Counted from the stretch's first letter, positions 1-9,337 are shown. The stretch: DNA of 64,000 nucleotides from Symbiodinium natans (GCA_905221605.1 CAJNDS010002308.1:64001-128000); one strand, 5' to 3'. Notes: generated by a model from the letters alone, not told the origin. Program-made: numbers and translations.

Positions 1-108
1 TTCGGGTGGTCTAGGGTTTAGGGTTTAGGGTTTAGGGTTTAGGGTTTAGTCTTTAGGGTTCAGGGTTTATGGTTTAGGGTTTAGGGTTTGGCATTACGGC
101 GGGTGCAG

Positions 109-159
109 AGTCACTGGCATATTGAAAAGCTAGCGGAGAAGAATCTCTACCTTGCAAGG
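109..159 (+). CDS. Candidate short exon
   Basis: After an acceptor-like GGGTGCAG the frame reads SHWHIEKLAEKNLYLAR (17 codons), charged and protein-like. It is followed by CCTAAGG repeats. No family recognised; no clear donor. Possibly the tail of a gene entering from the left. Confidence 0.4.
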
Positions 160-281
160 CCTAAGGCCCCTAAAGCCTGAACCCTAAACCCTAAATCCTA
201 AACCCCAATACCCCAACTTCTGAAGGGCATCGGTAGGCGATTCAGCAAGGCCCACACAATCAAAGGCCCTTTTCGCCACCA

Positions 282-282
<1 letters not shown>

Positions 283-320
<38 letters not shown>

Positions 321-482
321 GTGACAGAGAGAGTGACAGAGAGAGTGAGAGAGAGAGTGAGAGAGAAGTGGGGTCAGGCGCAACCCAGGCCCAGCAGAAG
401 GAGAAGAAGAAGAAGAAGAAGCAGAAGAAGAAGAAGAAGAAGAAGAAGAAGAAGAAGAAGAAGAAGAAGAAGAAAAGAAGAA
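283..482. repeat. GA then GAA microsatellites
   Basis: A (GA)n run with GTGACAGA interruptions (283-367) is followed by (GAA)n (395-482). On + the GAA run reads poly-E, poly-K or poly-R depending on frame, and on - poly-F or poly-L. The - strand ORFs here are by-products of the microsatellite. Confidence 0.9.
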
Positions 483-544
483 TAATAAGAAGACGCCTCA
501 CTTTCGCCAACCTTGCCTCCGCACCTTCGTAAGGCTCGTGGTGT

Positions 545-1420
545 CTGGATTTCCCGGGCTCCCTGTTCGGGTTGCGGGGTTTTTTCGGGCTTTTTCGGGT
601 TGTTCGGGTTTTTCGGGTTTTCGGGTTTTCGGGGTGTGTAGAATTTTGGGTTTTAGGCTTTAAAGGGGTTGCAGGGTTTGTAGGGTTCAGGGTGCGGAGG
701 TTTCATGGTTGTTCGGATTTGTAGGGTTTGTAGGGGTTTGTAGGAGGGAGGGGTTTGGGGGGCTTTTAGGGTGTGTAGGATTTGTAGTGTGTGCAATTAG
801 GGGCGAATGGTTTTTAGACGAAACCATAAAGACCACTGTGTGTAGGCTTCAGGGTTTAGGGTTTAGGGTGTGGGGTTTGGGGTTTTGTGTTCTAATGGAG
901 CTGGCTTGGCTTCGACAGGGTGGAGGCCTTTCGGGTCTTGTTTTGGCATGCTCTGGGATCTGGCCGGATTTGGGGTTAGGGTCTGGGGTTTAGGGTTTAC
1001 GGTTTGAGGGTTAAGGGTTGAGGGCTTCGGGTTTAGGGCTTGGGGTGTAGGGTTTAGGGTAGCAGGGTTTGAGGTCGGTTGGCTGCCTGTGAACCAAGAA
1101 GATAGGGCAGAGAAAGATATCGAAACCCCAAACCCTAAACCCTAAACCCTAATAACACCCTAAACCCCGCATCCAGTCTGCGCATTCGACGAACATCTTA
1201 TGTTCCTGTAGCCTTCGGCCCTTTCAATCGCTTCTGTAAACCCTACACGCGCAGGGTTTAGGGTTTAGGCTTTAGGGTTTAGGGTTTCGGGTTTGGGGTT
1301 CAGGGTCTAGGGTTTCGGCGGTTTAGGGTTTAGGGTTTGGGGTTTAGGGTTCAGTGTGTAGGGTTTAGGGAACCCTATGGAACCCTAAACACATGAACCC
1401 AAAGGCCCCCCAAGTTGACC
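545..1420. other. Degenerate heptamer stretch, no gene seen
   Basis: T- and G-rich variants of the heptamer (TTCGGG, TGTAGGG, TTTGGGG) with no protein-like island of useful length. I see no regulatory element. Confidence 0.5.
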
Positions 1421-1422
1421 TA

Positions 1423-1531
1423 CTGGTTTTTAGGGGGATAACCCTAGACCCTAAACCCTAAAGCCTAAACACTAAACCCGGAATAACCCTAACAAAGGTA
1501 TCTAATTCCCTCATTCGCTACTCAGAACCAG
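1423..1531 (+). mobile_element. Introner-like element, family 1 (with internal CCCTAAA)
   Basis: The left end CTGGTTTTTAGGGGGATA mirrors the right end ATTCGCTACTCAGAACCAG. Other family-1 elements are near 2242, 7281, 10900 and 12033. The middle of this copy has been replaced by CCCTAAA-type repeats. The right end finishes in CCAG, immediately before an open frame. Confidence 0.55.
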
Positions 1532-1604
1532 AAGGTTTAACGCAGGGACGTGTAGGCCGCAGTTAGCTGTAAGGCTACAGCCCACAAGGCTCTTCAAGTC
1601 CAGG
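1532..1604 (+). CDS. Candidate exon after family-1 introner
   Basis: Begins at the CCAG end of the preceding element. The open frame contains RRFNAGTCRPQLAVRLQPT and ends in a donor-like AGG|GTTTAAGG. Function unknown. Confidence 0.4.
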
Positions 1605-1819
1605 GTTTAAGGTTTAGGGTTTGGGGTTTGTGGTTCAGGGTTTAGGCTTTAGGGTTTAGGGTTTGGGGTTTGGGGTTTGGGGTTTGGGGTTTGGGGTTTA
1701 GGGTTTAGGCCTACAGCAAGCTGCATCCTGGACACTTTGGGCTCGCAGCTTTTGGGAGATTTACCTCCCAAGGCCAAAACGATGCCACGCAGCCGCACTG
1801 TCCGTTCGTTGGGTGTTTG

Positions 1820-1891
1820 CCCTAAACCCTAAACCCTAAACCCTAAACCCTAAACCCTAAACCCTAAACCCTAAACCCTAAACCCTAAACC
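1820..1891. repeat. Pure CCCTAAA array, about 10 units
   Basis: Perfect heptamer run, then a degenerate unit. It lies right of a non-coding loop island (1715-1818), the position expected for the 3' arm of an intron hairpin. Confidence 0.9.
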
Positions 1892-2241
1892 CCAGAAATC
1901 CGAAACCCTAAGCTCGGCGCTGCCCAGGTCTGATGACGATTGAACAGCGGTAGTCCCAAGCTGCCTTGACGCACCGCCGCCCGACTCAGCTCAAGCGTCC
2001 CTTGTTAAGGTTGAGTTTTTTTTTTGCGCTTCGAGGGTTTAGGGTTTAGGGTTTAGGGTTTAGGGTTTAGGGTTTAGAGCTTTAGAGCTTTAGAGCTTTA
2101 GAGCTTTAGAGCTTTTAGGGCTTTGGGTGTTAGGCTTTTGGGGGTTCACTAGGCGTTTGGGCTGTATTTGGGAGTCTGGCCGCCCTAGTTGCAGGTTCTT
2201 GGGCGGCGTTCTGCAGGGTCATGCTTGCATTACCCATAGAC

Positions 2242-2338
2242 CTGGTTGGTCCTTAGTGGGGAATGAGGGAATGAGGGCCCTATACCCTGTAAGGGATTAT
2301 GTAGGGCCCTCATTCCCTCATTCCGTACTAAGAATCAG
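2242..2338 (+). mobile_element. Introner-like element, family 1
   Basis: Inverted repeat: left CTGGTTGGTCCTTAGTGGGG with GAATGAGGGAATGAGGGCCC; right GGGCCCTCATTCCCTCATTC then CGTACTAAGAATCAG. The loop is ATACCCTGTAAGGGATTATG. The arms of about 40 bp match 7281-7378 and 10900-11048. Confidence 0.8.
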
Positions 2339-2429
2339 GGTTTAGGGTTTAGGGTTTAGGGTTAAGGGTTTAGGGTTCAGCAGCTCTGGGTCGAGCAATC
2401 TCTAGTAGAGGCGCTGTCTGGACTCTAGA

Positions 2430-2520
2430 AAAAAACCCACCCACCCAGAGAATCCCAAAACATTAAGAAATATAAAGTTCACATTTTTCCTCAGCAAGCC
2501 CTGTCCTCCAACCTCATTTA
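2430..2520. repeat. Dispersed repeat shared with 34.7 kb
   Basis: CCCACCCACCCAGAGAATCC followed by CAAAACATTAAGAAATA recurs, diverged, at 34730-34775. The AGAATCCCAA..ATTRAGAAA part also recurs inside the next minisatellite near 3430 and 3540. It marks the edge of the minisatellite locus. Confidence 0.65.
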
Positions 2521-2525
2521 TTCAT

Positions 2526-3090
2526 TCTGCTCGTGTTCTTTGTCATTCTGCTTGGTTTCCATTCTGCTCGTATGCGTTTCTTTCTGCTCGTATGCATTCT
2601 GCTCGTATTCGTTCTTTTTCTGATCTGCTCGTCTCGTGTTCGTTCTCGTTCTGCTCGTATTCATTCTGCTCGTATTCGCTCTCTCTCTGCTCGATTTCAG
2701 TCCGCTCGTTGTCGTTGTTTTTTTCTTCTCGTATTCATTCTGTTCGTATTCGTTCTCTCTCTCTGCTCGATTTCAGTCTGCTCGTCTTCGTTCTCTCTCT
2801 GCTCGTAATCATTCTGCTCGTATTCGTTCTCTTTCTGCTCATATTCATTTTGCTCGTGTTCGATCTCTTTCTGCTCGTATTCGTGCTTTTTCTGCACGTA
2901 TTCGTTCTCTCTGTGCTCGATTTTAGTCCGCTCGTTTTCGCTGTCTTTCTGCTCGTACTGAGTCTGCTCGTACTCATTCTCTTTCTGCTCGTATTCATTC
3001 TGCTCGTATTCGTTCTCTCTCTGCTCGATGTCAGTCTGCTCGTATTCGTTCTCTTTCTGCTCATATTCACTTTGCTCGTGTTCGTTTTCC
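2526..3090. repeat. Minisatellite with CTGCTCGTATTC core
   Basis: Tandem 15- and 21-bp units such as CTGCTCGTATTCATT and CTGCTCGTATTCGTTCTCT, with CTCGATTTCAGT variants. Because unit lengths are multiples of three, several frames stay open. The - strand frame reads repeated NEYEQKE/NEYEQNE. A short copy of the array reappears at 4014-4060. I do not call a protein here. Confidence 0.9.
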
Positions 3091-3212
3091 CCGGTGACCC
3101 TGCCTATTTTTGGCCGTCTTGTTGGTTGTGTTTGGCACACTTTAAGCTGCCTGGCTTCCACATGGTTGCTTTCCAGTTAGTGCCCCGGTGACCTCGCCTC
3201 ATGTTGGCTCCT

Positions 3213-3870
3213 GCTCGTAGGGTTTGATGAGAGGCCTAGAGGTTTGTCGTATGTCCCCTCTCTTCGTGCTCGTAGGGTTTGTCGTATGTCCCTCCCTTCA
3301 TGCTCGTAGGGTTTGATGAGAGGTCTACAGGTTTGTCGTACGTCCCCTCCCTTCGTGCTCTTAGATTTTGTCGTATGTCGCCTCCCTTCGTGCTCGTCGG
3401 CTTTGTCGTATGTCCCTCTTTGTCTGCTTGCAGAGAATCCCAAGAATTAAGAAACTGAGGTTTTATTTTCAGAGGTTTGTCGTATGTCCCCTCCCTTCGT
3501 GCTCGTCGGCTTTGTCGTATGTCCCTTTTCTTCTGCTTGCAGAGAATCCCAAAACATTGAGAAATGTACGGGTTTATTTTAGAGGTTTGTCGTATGTCCC
3601 CTCCCTTCGTGCTCGTAGGGTTTGTCGAGAGGTCTACAGGTTTGTCGTACGCCCTCTTCCTTCGTGCTCTTAGGGTTTGTCGTATGCCTCCCTTCGTGCT
3701 CGTAGGGTTTGTCGTATGTCCCCTCCCTTCGTGCTCGTATGGTTTGATGAAAGGTCTACAGATTCGTCGCATGTCCCTTCCCTTCGCGCTCTTAGGGTTT
3801 GTCGTATGTCCCCTCCCTTCGTGCTCGTCGGCTTTGTCGCATGTCCCTTGTCTTCGCGCTTGCTTTCCCC
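3213..3870. repeat. Minisatellite with GTTTGTCGTATGTCCCCTCC core
   Basis: About 36-bp units containing GTTTGTCGTATGTCCCCTCC and CTTCGTGCTCGTAGG, interrupted by two copies of the AGAATCCCAA..AAA segment. The long - strand frame (repeating RREGTYDKP) is a consequence of a stop-free unit. Confidence 0.9.
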
Positions 3871-4063
3871 AGACCGAAGGTAGAGCCAAAAGTGTTGGTC
3901 CGGATTGACAAAAAAACCTAATTTTGTTAACCTCATGTTTTGTTTTCCCCCACCCCACCCTCGAACCATTCCAGTTTGAGCCAATCCCCAACCCACCCTA
4001 GAACCAACTACCCGTATTCGTTCTCTCTCTGCTCGTACTTCTCTGCTTGTCTTCGTTCTGCTT

Positions 4064-4178
4064 GCGGTGGGGTGCGGTGGGGGGGGTGGGGGGGGGGTGG
4101 GGGGGGGGGGGGGTGGGGGGGTGGGGGTGGGGGGGGGTGGGGGGGGTGGTGGGGGGTGGGGGGGGGTGGGGGGGAAAA
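4064..4178. repeat. Poly-G/GGGGTGGG tract
   Basis: About 115 nt of almost pure G with scattered T on +. Strong G-quadruplex potential. It separates the CTCGTATTC minisatellite from the hairpin minisatellite. Confidence 0.9.
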
Positions 4179-4179
4179 A

Positions 4180-4606
4180 AAGCCGGTCCATTGGCAAAAA
4201 AAGCCTTGGCAAAAGAAGCCGTGGCCATTGGCAAAAAAAACGTGGCCATTGGCAAAAAAGCCGTGGCCATTGGCAAAAAAGCCGTGGCCATTGGCAATTT
4301 TTTCGTGGCCATTGGCAAATGCCACTTGCCAATGGCCACGGCTTTTTTGCCAATGGCCCCGACCCCCATTGAGGTTGGGGCCCAACCTTAATGGGGAACG
4401 TGGCCATTGGCAAAAAAGCCGAGAAAAACTCATTTTGGCGACCAACCTTAATGACATTGGTGGCCATTGGCAAAAAAGCCATGGCCATTGGCAACTTTCC
4501 CGTGGCCATTGGCGAATTTGCCAATGGCCACGGCTTTTTTGCCAATGGCCACGGTTTTTTTGCCAATGGCCACGGTTTTTTTGCCAATGGCCACGTTCCC
4601 CATTAA
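4180..4606. repeat. 21-bp hairpin (foldback) minisatellite
   Basis: Units of 21 bp (CCATTGGCAAAAAAGCCGTGG) are direct in 4190-4320, inverted in 4322-4360, direct again in 4395-4515 and inverted in 4516-4605, so the locus folds on itself. The second half is bounded by matching ends: TTAATGGGGAACGTGGCC at 4389 and GGCCACGTTCCCCATTAAGG at the right. The right flank is CATTAAGGTTTAAATTATTA, nearly the same as at the other hairpin minisatellite (37155-37580). Confidence 0.9.
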
Positions 4607-4637
4607 GGTTTAAATTATTATATGATATATAGAGAGA

Positions 4638-4738
4638 GTTTAGGGTTTAGGGTTTAGGGTTTAGGGTTTAGGGTTTAGGGTTTAGGGTTTAGGGTTTAGG
4701 GTTTAGGGTTTAGGGTTTAGGGTTTAGGGTTTAGGGTT
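4638..4738. repeat. Pure TTTAGGG array, about 14 units
   Basis: Perfect heptamer run followed by TTTTGGG variants. No gene recognised between here and 5313. Confidence 0.95.
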
Positions 4739-4879
4739 TGGTTTTGGGTTTAGGGTTTTGGGTTTTGGGTTTTGGGTTTTGGGTGTAAGGGCTCCCTATC
4801 CCCAGCCTAATCCCTCAAGAACCCTCACTCCAGGTTTTGAGCCTCTGTGGGTCTATGCCTAGGGCTTTGGGTTTGGGGC

Positions 4880-5230
4880 AGGTGGTTGGGTTGTAGGGTA
4901 TTGGTGTGGGGGTGTGGGAAAAGGGGGGGGAGGGTGGGAGTGGGAAGCAAGAGGTGTGGGGGGGTGGGTGTTGGGGGTGGGGGGGTGCAGGGGTGTGGGT
5001 AGGGGGGTGGGGCGGGGTGGTGGGGAGGTGGGGAGGTGGGGGGGGTTTGTGGAGGAAAGGAGCCCCTACCCCCTGTGCTGAACCGCCTATGGTCGATGCG
5101 TTTACGTCGTGTGGGTGGCGCGGTCCTCCATGAAAAAATTGTGAAATTGTGCACCGACCCCCCCACCGCCCCCCCCCCCCCCCAACGTTTCAAGGTTTTT
5201 TGGGGGGAGGGTTCGCTCCCCCAAAACCAT
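4880..5230. other. G-rich stretch with an unassigned island
   Basis: GGGGTGGG-type sequence (4910-5045), then an island (5050-5160) with open + frames (for example a part reading LRRVGGAVLHEKIVKLCTD), then poly-C. Flanks do not show the usual exon orientation. I cannot decide whether it is coding. Confidence 0.35.
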
Positions 5231-5312
5231 CCAACACGCCGCCAGGGTCGGCGGACCCTAAACCCTAAACCCTAAACCCTGAACCCTGAACCCTAAACCC
5301 TAAACCCTAAAT

Positions 5313-5414
5313 GGAGATGCCAAAAGTGAAAAGCCCAACACCCTAAGCCGCCCCCAGCCCGAAGCCGGTGTCGACAATGGCCCCGGGTCGTCTCCGGTAC
5401 CTCCCCCAAAATTC
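5313..5414 (+). CDS. Candidate exon, Ser/Pro-rich
   Basis: Left flank CCCTAAA, right flank TTTAGGG. The open frame starts GDAKSEKPNTLSRPQPEAG and ends PPPKF before a donor-like CG|GTTAAGGG. Low-complexity, probably disordered; function unknown. Confidence 0.5.
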
Positions 5415-5417
5415 GGT

Positions 5418-5586
5418 TAAGGGTTTAGGGTTTAGGGTTTAGGGTTTAGGGTTTAGGGTTTAGGGTTTAGGGTTTAGGGTTTAGGGGATAGAGTTTAGGG
5501 TTTAGGGTTTAGGGTTTAGGGTTTAGGGTTTAGGGTTTAGGGTTTTAGGGTTTAGGGTTTAGGGTTTAGGGTTTAGGGTTTAGGGT
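5418..5586. repeat. TTTAGGG array, about 23 units
   Basis: Two nearly pure runs, with GGGGATAGAG and GGGTTTTAGGG interruptions, directly after the candidate donor. Interpreted as the 5' arm of an intron. Confidence 0.95.
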
Positions 5587-5638
5587 GTACAGCCTTGGAG
5601 CATTTCTGAAACTCGGTGGAGTGAAGTTCGATGACAAG

Positions 5639-5796
5639 CTGTTCTGGTTCTCTTCAACCCCAGCCAGGCAGCCACCCTGTTGTTGGAAGACGCTCGCATG
5701 GTCAGGAAAGAACACGAACTCCCGTACTTGAACACGATCCACAGTCAAGCTGTGCTGGCCATAGTCATGGAAGACAGCGACTTCCTCACTCAACCT
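5639..5796 (+). CDS. Candidate exon
   Basis: After GATGACAAG| the frame is open for about 50 codons, including ATLLLEDARMVRKEHELPYL and SQAVLAIVMEDSDFLTQ. Mixed helix-forming composition suggests a soluble protein. The overlapping frame at 5590-5730 (GGVKFDDKLFWF) is a weaker alternative. Confidence 0.55.
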
Positions 5797-5799
5797 TAA

Positions 5800-6560
5800 G
5801 CCCTAAGCCCTAAGCCCTAAGGCCCCAGCAGCCCTGAGCCCTAAGCCCTAGGCCCTAAGGCTCCCTAGGCCCTAAGGCTAGCCCTAAGGCCCAAAGCCCT
5901 GAGCCCTAAGCCCTAAGCCCAAAGCCCTAATCAAAGCAAAGCCCTACACAAACGTCCGACCACCCCTATGCCTTGTCACCGACACCCAAAGCTCTGACAC
6001 CTCTTGGAACCCTAAACCCTACCTAAACCCCAAACCCTAAACCGCAAACCCGAAACCCCAAACCCCAAAACCTAAGTCCCCAACAGCATCCCGCTGCCCC
6101 AGAATCCCTAGTAGGTATTGCCCTCTAAAACCCTGTAAGCCCGGCAAGCCTCCTAAGCTTAGGGATCAGGGTTTAGGGTTTAGGGTTTAAAGCCCCGAAA
6201 GACCCTGAAAGGTTAACAGCCGACGCCACTGCAATGCCCAAAACCCCTAAACCCCCTGCACCTTAGAAGCCCTGCAAACCCTAGAGACCCTAAACCCTAA
6301 AACCTAAACCCTAAACCCTAAACCCTAAAGCCTAAACCCTAAACCCTAAACCCTAACCACCCGAAACCCTAAACCACCCTAAGCTCAGCATGCCCATGGG
6401 GCTCGGACCAACAAAAACCCTAGCTGAAAGAACTTAAACATAAACACCCTAAACACCCCCTAGGCCTGATGAGTGGGGCGCTTGTCCCCGGCTGCTTTAG
6501 GGTTGAGGATGTCCCCTAAACCCCTAAACCCCTAAACCCCAAACCCTAAACCCTAAACCC
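5800..6560. other. CCCTAAG/CCCTAAA degenerate tract, no firm exon
   Basis: Heptamer variants with small islands at 5930-5995, 6060-6165 and 6380-6500. None has both a plausible acceptor and a convincing frame. Confidence 0.5.
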
Positions 6561-6566
6561 CAAACT

Positions 6567-6630
6567 CTGGAGGTCATCCGCCTTGAGACTGCCCAGCTCC
6601 ATAAGGCGCGAGTCTACGGAGCTTTCAGGG
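6567..6630 (+). CDS. Candidate exon
   Basis: CCCCAAACTCT on the left. The frame reads LEVIRLETAQLHKARVYGAF, followed by a GT donor (CAGGG|GTCTTTGGG) and TTTAGGG repeats. Helical, charged; unknown function. Confidence 0.5.
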
Positions 6631-6885
6631 GTCTTTGGGTTTAGGATTTAGGGTGTAGGGTTTAGGGTTTAGCGTTTAGGGTTGAGGGTTTAGGGTATAG
6701 GGTTTACTTAGGGTTTGGATGTTCAGAGGTTTGGGACTTTTTCGAAGTTTGCTTTCAAGATTCTCGGGTTTAGGACTTTAGCAGCTTAAGCTGTTGATAT
6801 TTGTGGTCTGTCTGGATTTTAGGAATTTCGGGTGTGCTACTTGGGGATCTGGCGTTTCAGAGGTTTAGTTTAGGCAGTGAGTCAT

Positions 6886-7024
6886 GGGTTCCCCTACTAC
6901 CCCCCCTCTATACTACCCCCCCCCCCCCCCCCCCCCTAGGTTTTCCTTTTAAGGAACCTTAATTAGGCTTAATAATCCCTAAAGAGCCTTAATGATGGGG
7001 GGAACCTGTGTAGGGGTAGCCCCA
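6886..7024 (+). mobile_element. Introner-like element, family 2
   Basis: GGGTTCCCCTACTACCCCCC at the left, GGGGGGAACCTGTGTAGGGG at the right, with a CTTAATTAGGCTTAATAATC core. Same family as 12521-12688. Here the poly-C stretch has expanded. Confidence 0.7.
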
Positions 7025-7280
7025 ATCCTAAACCCGGGGAAGTGGGGTTTAGGACGTTCGGGCTCAGGGTGTGCGGCTGCGCGCTTGGAGAGGCTTGGGG
7101 TTTTGAAGTTTCAGGGTCTAGGGTTTAGGGTTTAGGGCTTAAGGTTTAGGGTTTAGGGTTTGGGGTTTAGGGTTTGGGGTTTAAATCCCTAAGCCCTGAC
7201 CCATGACCCCGGAACCTAGCCCTAAACCCGAAACCTCAAGCCCCTGTGACCCCCGAAGCCCTACATAATCCTTTCATCCC

Positions 7281-7378
7281 CTGGTTCTTAGTAGGCAAGA
7301 AGAGAATTAGGGCCCGACATATACCCTTTAAGGGATTATATGGGGTACCTCATTCCCTCATTCCCTACTAAGAACCAG
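7281..7378 (+). mobile_element. Introner-like element, family 1, ending at a splice acceptor
   Basis: Left CTGGTTCTTAGTAGG, right CCTACTAAGAACCAG (perfect 15-bp inverted ends), with imperfect inner arms GAATTAGGGCCC/GGGGTACCTCATTCCC. The right end CCAG abuts an excellent open frame. The mirrored left end offers CTG|GTTCTT as donor. Confidence 0.85.
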
Positions 7379-7498
7379 CAAGTTCGTCCGGCCTGAGGCA
7401 GCGAACTTCGTTGCAATGTATTCCGAAGCGAATCCGAGAGTTCTGAGAAGAGGCCATGCGACCTTGTGCCGACGTCGAGTGCGGCTGCAGCCCGAGAA
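7379..7498 (+). CDS. Candidate exon directly after a family-1 introner
   Basis: Starts exactly at the element's CCAG end. About 40 open codons, including KFVRPEAANFVAMYSEANPR and RGHATLCRRRVRLQPEKP, ending in CCCTAAA repeats. Function unknown; basic C-terminal half. Strongly protein-like, so the element very probably ends at a real splice acceptor. Confidence 0.6.
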
Positions 7499-7599
7499 AC
7501 CCTAAACCCTAAACCCTATGCCCTAAACCCTAAAATCCCTAAACTCCCTAAACCCTAAAATCCCTAAACTCCCTAAACTCCCTAAAGCCCCATAGCCCC

Positions 7600-7705
7600 C
7601 AAGCCCCAAAGCCCCAAAGCCCCAAAGCCCCAAAGCCCCAAAGCCCCAAAGCCCCAAAGCCCCAAAGCCCCAAAGCCCCAAAGCCCCAAAGCCCCAAAGC
7701 CCTAA
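7600..7705. repeat. Homogeneous octamer array CCCCAAAG
   Basis: About 13 perfect copies of an 8-bp variant instead of the heptamer. It shows local expansion of a mutant unit. Confidence 0.9.
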
Positions 7706-7727
7706 GCCCCAAACCGGACACCGGGAG

Positions 7728-7754
7728 CTGCGCTATGGCTACTCGGTTCCCAAG
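7728..7754 (+). CDS. Possible 9-codon microexon
   Basis: CCGGGAG|, then LRYGYSVPK (27 nt), then GGTTTAGGG. Flank orientation is right (C-repeat left, G-repeat right), but it is too short to be sure. Confidence 0.3.
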
Positions 7755-7944
7755 GGTTTAGGGTTGAGGGTTGAGGGTTGAGGGTTTAGGGTTTAGGGTT
7801 TGATCTTCGAGTGAGGTTCGGATAACATGTCTTAGGGTTCTGGTTTGGGGTTTGGGGGGTTGAATCGAAGGTCTTTTGGGCCTTTTGGGCCTTTTGGGTC
7901 TTTTGGGTCTTTTGGATCTTTTGGGTCTTTTGGTTCTTTTGGGT

Positions 7945-8058
7945 TGGGTTTAGGGTTTAGGGTTTAGGGTTTAGGGTTTAGGGTTTAGGGTTTAGGGTTT
8001 AGGGTTTAGGGTTTAGGGTTTAGGGTTTAGGGTTTAGGGTTTAGGGTTTAGGGTTTAG
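7945..8058. repeat. TTTAGGG array, about 16 units
   Basis: Pure run. To its right is a non-coding loop island (8059-8145), then CCCTAAA repeats: a complete G-arm/loop/C-arm arrangement between the islands at 7728 and 8217. Confidence 0.95.
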
Positions 8059-8216
8059 ACATCAGTTGCCACACTCCCTTGCCCCCCCCGGCCCCCTCCC
8101 CAAGGAAGAAGTGTTTAAACAAAGCTTGGAGCCTTGTCAACCCTACACCCTAAACCCCAAACCCTAAACCCCAAACCCTAAACCCTAAACCCTAAACCCT
8201 AATCCGGCATCGGCAG

Positions 8217-8331
8217 CCACTGGCTCGAGGCATTCGAGCATCTGCCGGTCTCAGCATTTCTAGGCGCCATGCAGTCGTTTCCAGAAGCAGGCCGTTTGCT
8301 GGCAAGTTGCTTGGCTTTATTCTGGCTGGCT
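8217..8331 (+). CDS. Candidate exon
   Basis: After CATCGGCAG| the frame reads HWLEAFEHLPVSAFLGAMQ, then RLLASCLALFWLA and an in-frame TAG inside CTTAGGG. Hydrophobic end; could be a C-terminus or continue past an unrecognised donor. Left CCCTAAA, right TTTAGGG. Confidence 0.6.
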
Positions 8332-8633
8332 TAGGGTTTAGGGTTTAGGGTTTAGGGTTTAAGGGTTTTAGGGCTTTAGGGTTTAGGGTTTAGGGTTTAG
8401 GGTTTAGGGTTTAGGGTTTAGGGTTTAGGCTGTAGGGCTCTTAGGACTTTCACCTTTTGGGTTGTTGAAGAATCTACAATTCGGAGCCTAAAGGGTTAAG
8501 CTTATTTAGGAGGGGTTCCTAACCCTAAACCCTAAACCCTACACCCTAAACCCTAAACCCTAAACCCCAAACCCTAAACCCTAAACCCTAAACCCTAAAC
8601 CCTAAACCCTAAACCCTAAACCCATCCGCCAAG

Positions 8634-8736
8634 TTTGCGCGGTGAAGAACACCTTCTTGGAGTTCCGCGACGATGAGCTGTCGGAGACGGACGGTCCCTT
8701 TTGTCGGGGCGAGTCAGCCCCCGCTTCTTTGTCATA
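8634..8736 (+). CDS. CCCH-type zinc-finger gene, exon A
   Basis: After CGCCAAG| the frame reads VCAVKNTFLEFRDDELSET followed by DGPFCRGESAPASL. VKNTFLEF-type motifs occur, from memory, near the N-terminus of dinoflagellate proteins with a single C-x9-C-x5-C-x3-H finger of unknown, probably RNA-linked, role. The donor is probably ATA|GTTGGGG just before an in-frame TAG. Left CCCTAAA, right TTTAGGG. It belongs with the exons at 8882, 9060, 9288, 9863 and 10337. Confidence 0.65.
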
Positions 8737-8786
8737 GTTGGGGTTTAGGGTTTAGGGTTTAGGGTTTAGGGTTTAGGGTTTAGGGC

Positions 8787-8860
8787 AACATTTTACATTT
8801 TTAAGGGTACTTAAACCCAATAAGGAATTAACAATTAAGTTTTTAAAGTACTCTCCCAAC
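8787..8860 (+). mobile_element. Intronic repeat, family 3
   Basis: ACATTTTTAAGGGTACTTAA and AACCCAATAAGGAATTAACA recur with few changes at 13750-13832, followed in both by a CCCAACCATGA segment. Here it occupies the intron between exons A and B of the zinc-finger gene. Copy boundaries are unclear. Confidence 0.6.
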
Positions 8861-8881
8861 CATGACCTAGGCTTCTTGCAG

Positions 8882-8928
8882 CCTTTCCGCCAGCAGGAGA
8901 CGCCCGTTTTGAGGGCGGAGGGTTGCAG
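8882..8928 (+). CDS. CCCH-type zinc-finger gene, exon B
   Basis: GGCTTCTTGCAG| acceptor, then frame PFRQQETPVLRAEGC, ending near GTTGCAGG|GCTGTAG (GC or GT donor). Short, linker-like. Confidence 0.5.
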
Positions 8929-9059
8929 GGCTGTAGTGCTTCAGAGCTTTAGGGTCTTAGGGTTTAGGGTTTTTAGGATGTTAGGGCTTTAGGTTTTTTA
9001 GGGTTTTGAGGGATTTTAGGGTTTTTAAGGGTTTTTGGGTTTTTTTTTTTCGCCGCCAG

Positions 9060-9165
9060 GAGATGCCAGGTGGGGGAGGAGTCCCCTCGGCATGACTCTG
9101 AAGCGGGCGAGAAGCAGCTGGATCCCCCGACCTCCTTGCGCCACAACTCCAGGACTCCAATCAGG
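9060..9165 (+). CDS. CCCH-type zinc-finger gene, exon C
   Basis: A polypyrimidine run T(10)CGCCGCCAG| is a strong acceptor. The frame reads RCQVGEESPRHDSEAGEKQL then DPPTSLRHNSRTPIR, a polar linker before the finger. Ends in AGG|GTTTAGG, the typical telomere-repeat donor. Confidence 0.65.
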
Positions 9166-9287
9166 GTTTAGGATTTAGAGTTTGGGGTTTAGGGTTTAGG
9201 GTTTAGGGTAAAGGGTTTAGGGTATAGGGTTGAGGGTTGAGGGTTTAGGGTTTAGTGTATTCCTAGGTTACTAAAGATCCCAGGCAG

Positions 9288-9337
9288 GAAGAGACGCTGT
9301 GGCAGCAGCACCTGGCCGGCCAATGCAAGCCTTGCCG
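9288..9337 (+). CDS. CCCH-type zinc-finger gene, exon D (first finger Cys)
   Basis: After CCCAGGCAG| the frame reads EETLWQQHLAGQCKPCR, with CKPC holding the first metal ligand. Donor CTTGCCG|GTTTCTCC. Splicing to 9863 restores Arg across the junction and gives C-R-F-F-A-V-R-S-E-G-C, i.e. exactly C-x9-C. This makes the junction the best-supported splice in the window. Confidence 0.7.

Noticed and set aside
184-510. ORF with poly-Phe and Ser-Leu repeats
   Set aside because: GAA and GA microsatellites on the opposite strand.
1715-1818. Exon between 1715 and 1818 (open frames)
   Set aside because: Flanked by TTTAGGG left and CCCTAAA right, the loop orientation, with no acceptor or donor.
1-2100. 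Left edge might be a chromosome end (telomere)
   Set aside because: Heptamers at 1-100 are short and no denser than elsewhere, both orientations occur throughout, and exon islands are interspersed.
3236-4587. - strand ORFs of 250-305 codons
   Set aside because: Translations of minisatellites whose units (21 or 36 bp) are stop-free; overlapping frames are equally open.
5400-5590. CRISPR array
   Set aside because: Repeats are contiguous 7-mers without unique spacers; eukaryotic context.
8059-8145. Exon reading DISCHTPLPPPAPSPRKK
   Set aside because: Loop orientation (G-arm left, C-arm right) and low complexity; more likely the middle of an intron.
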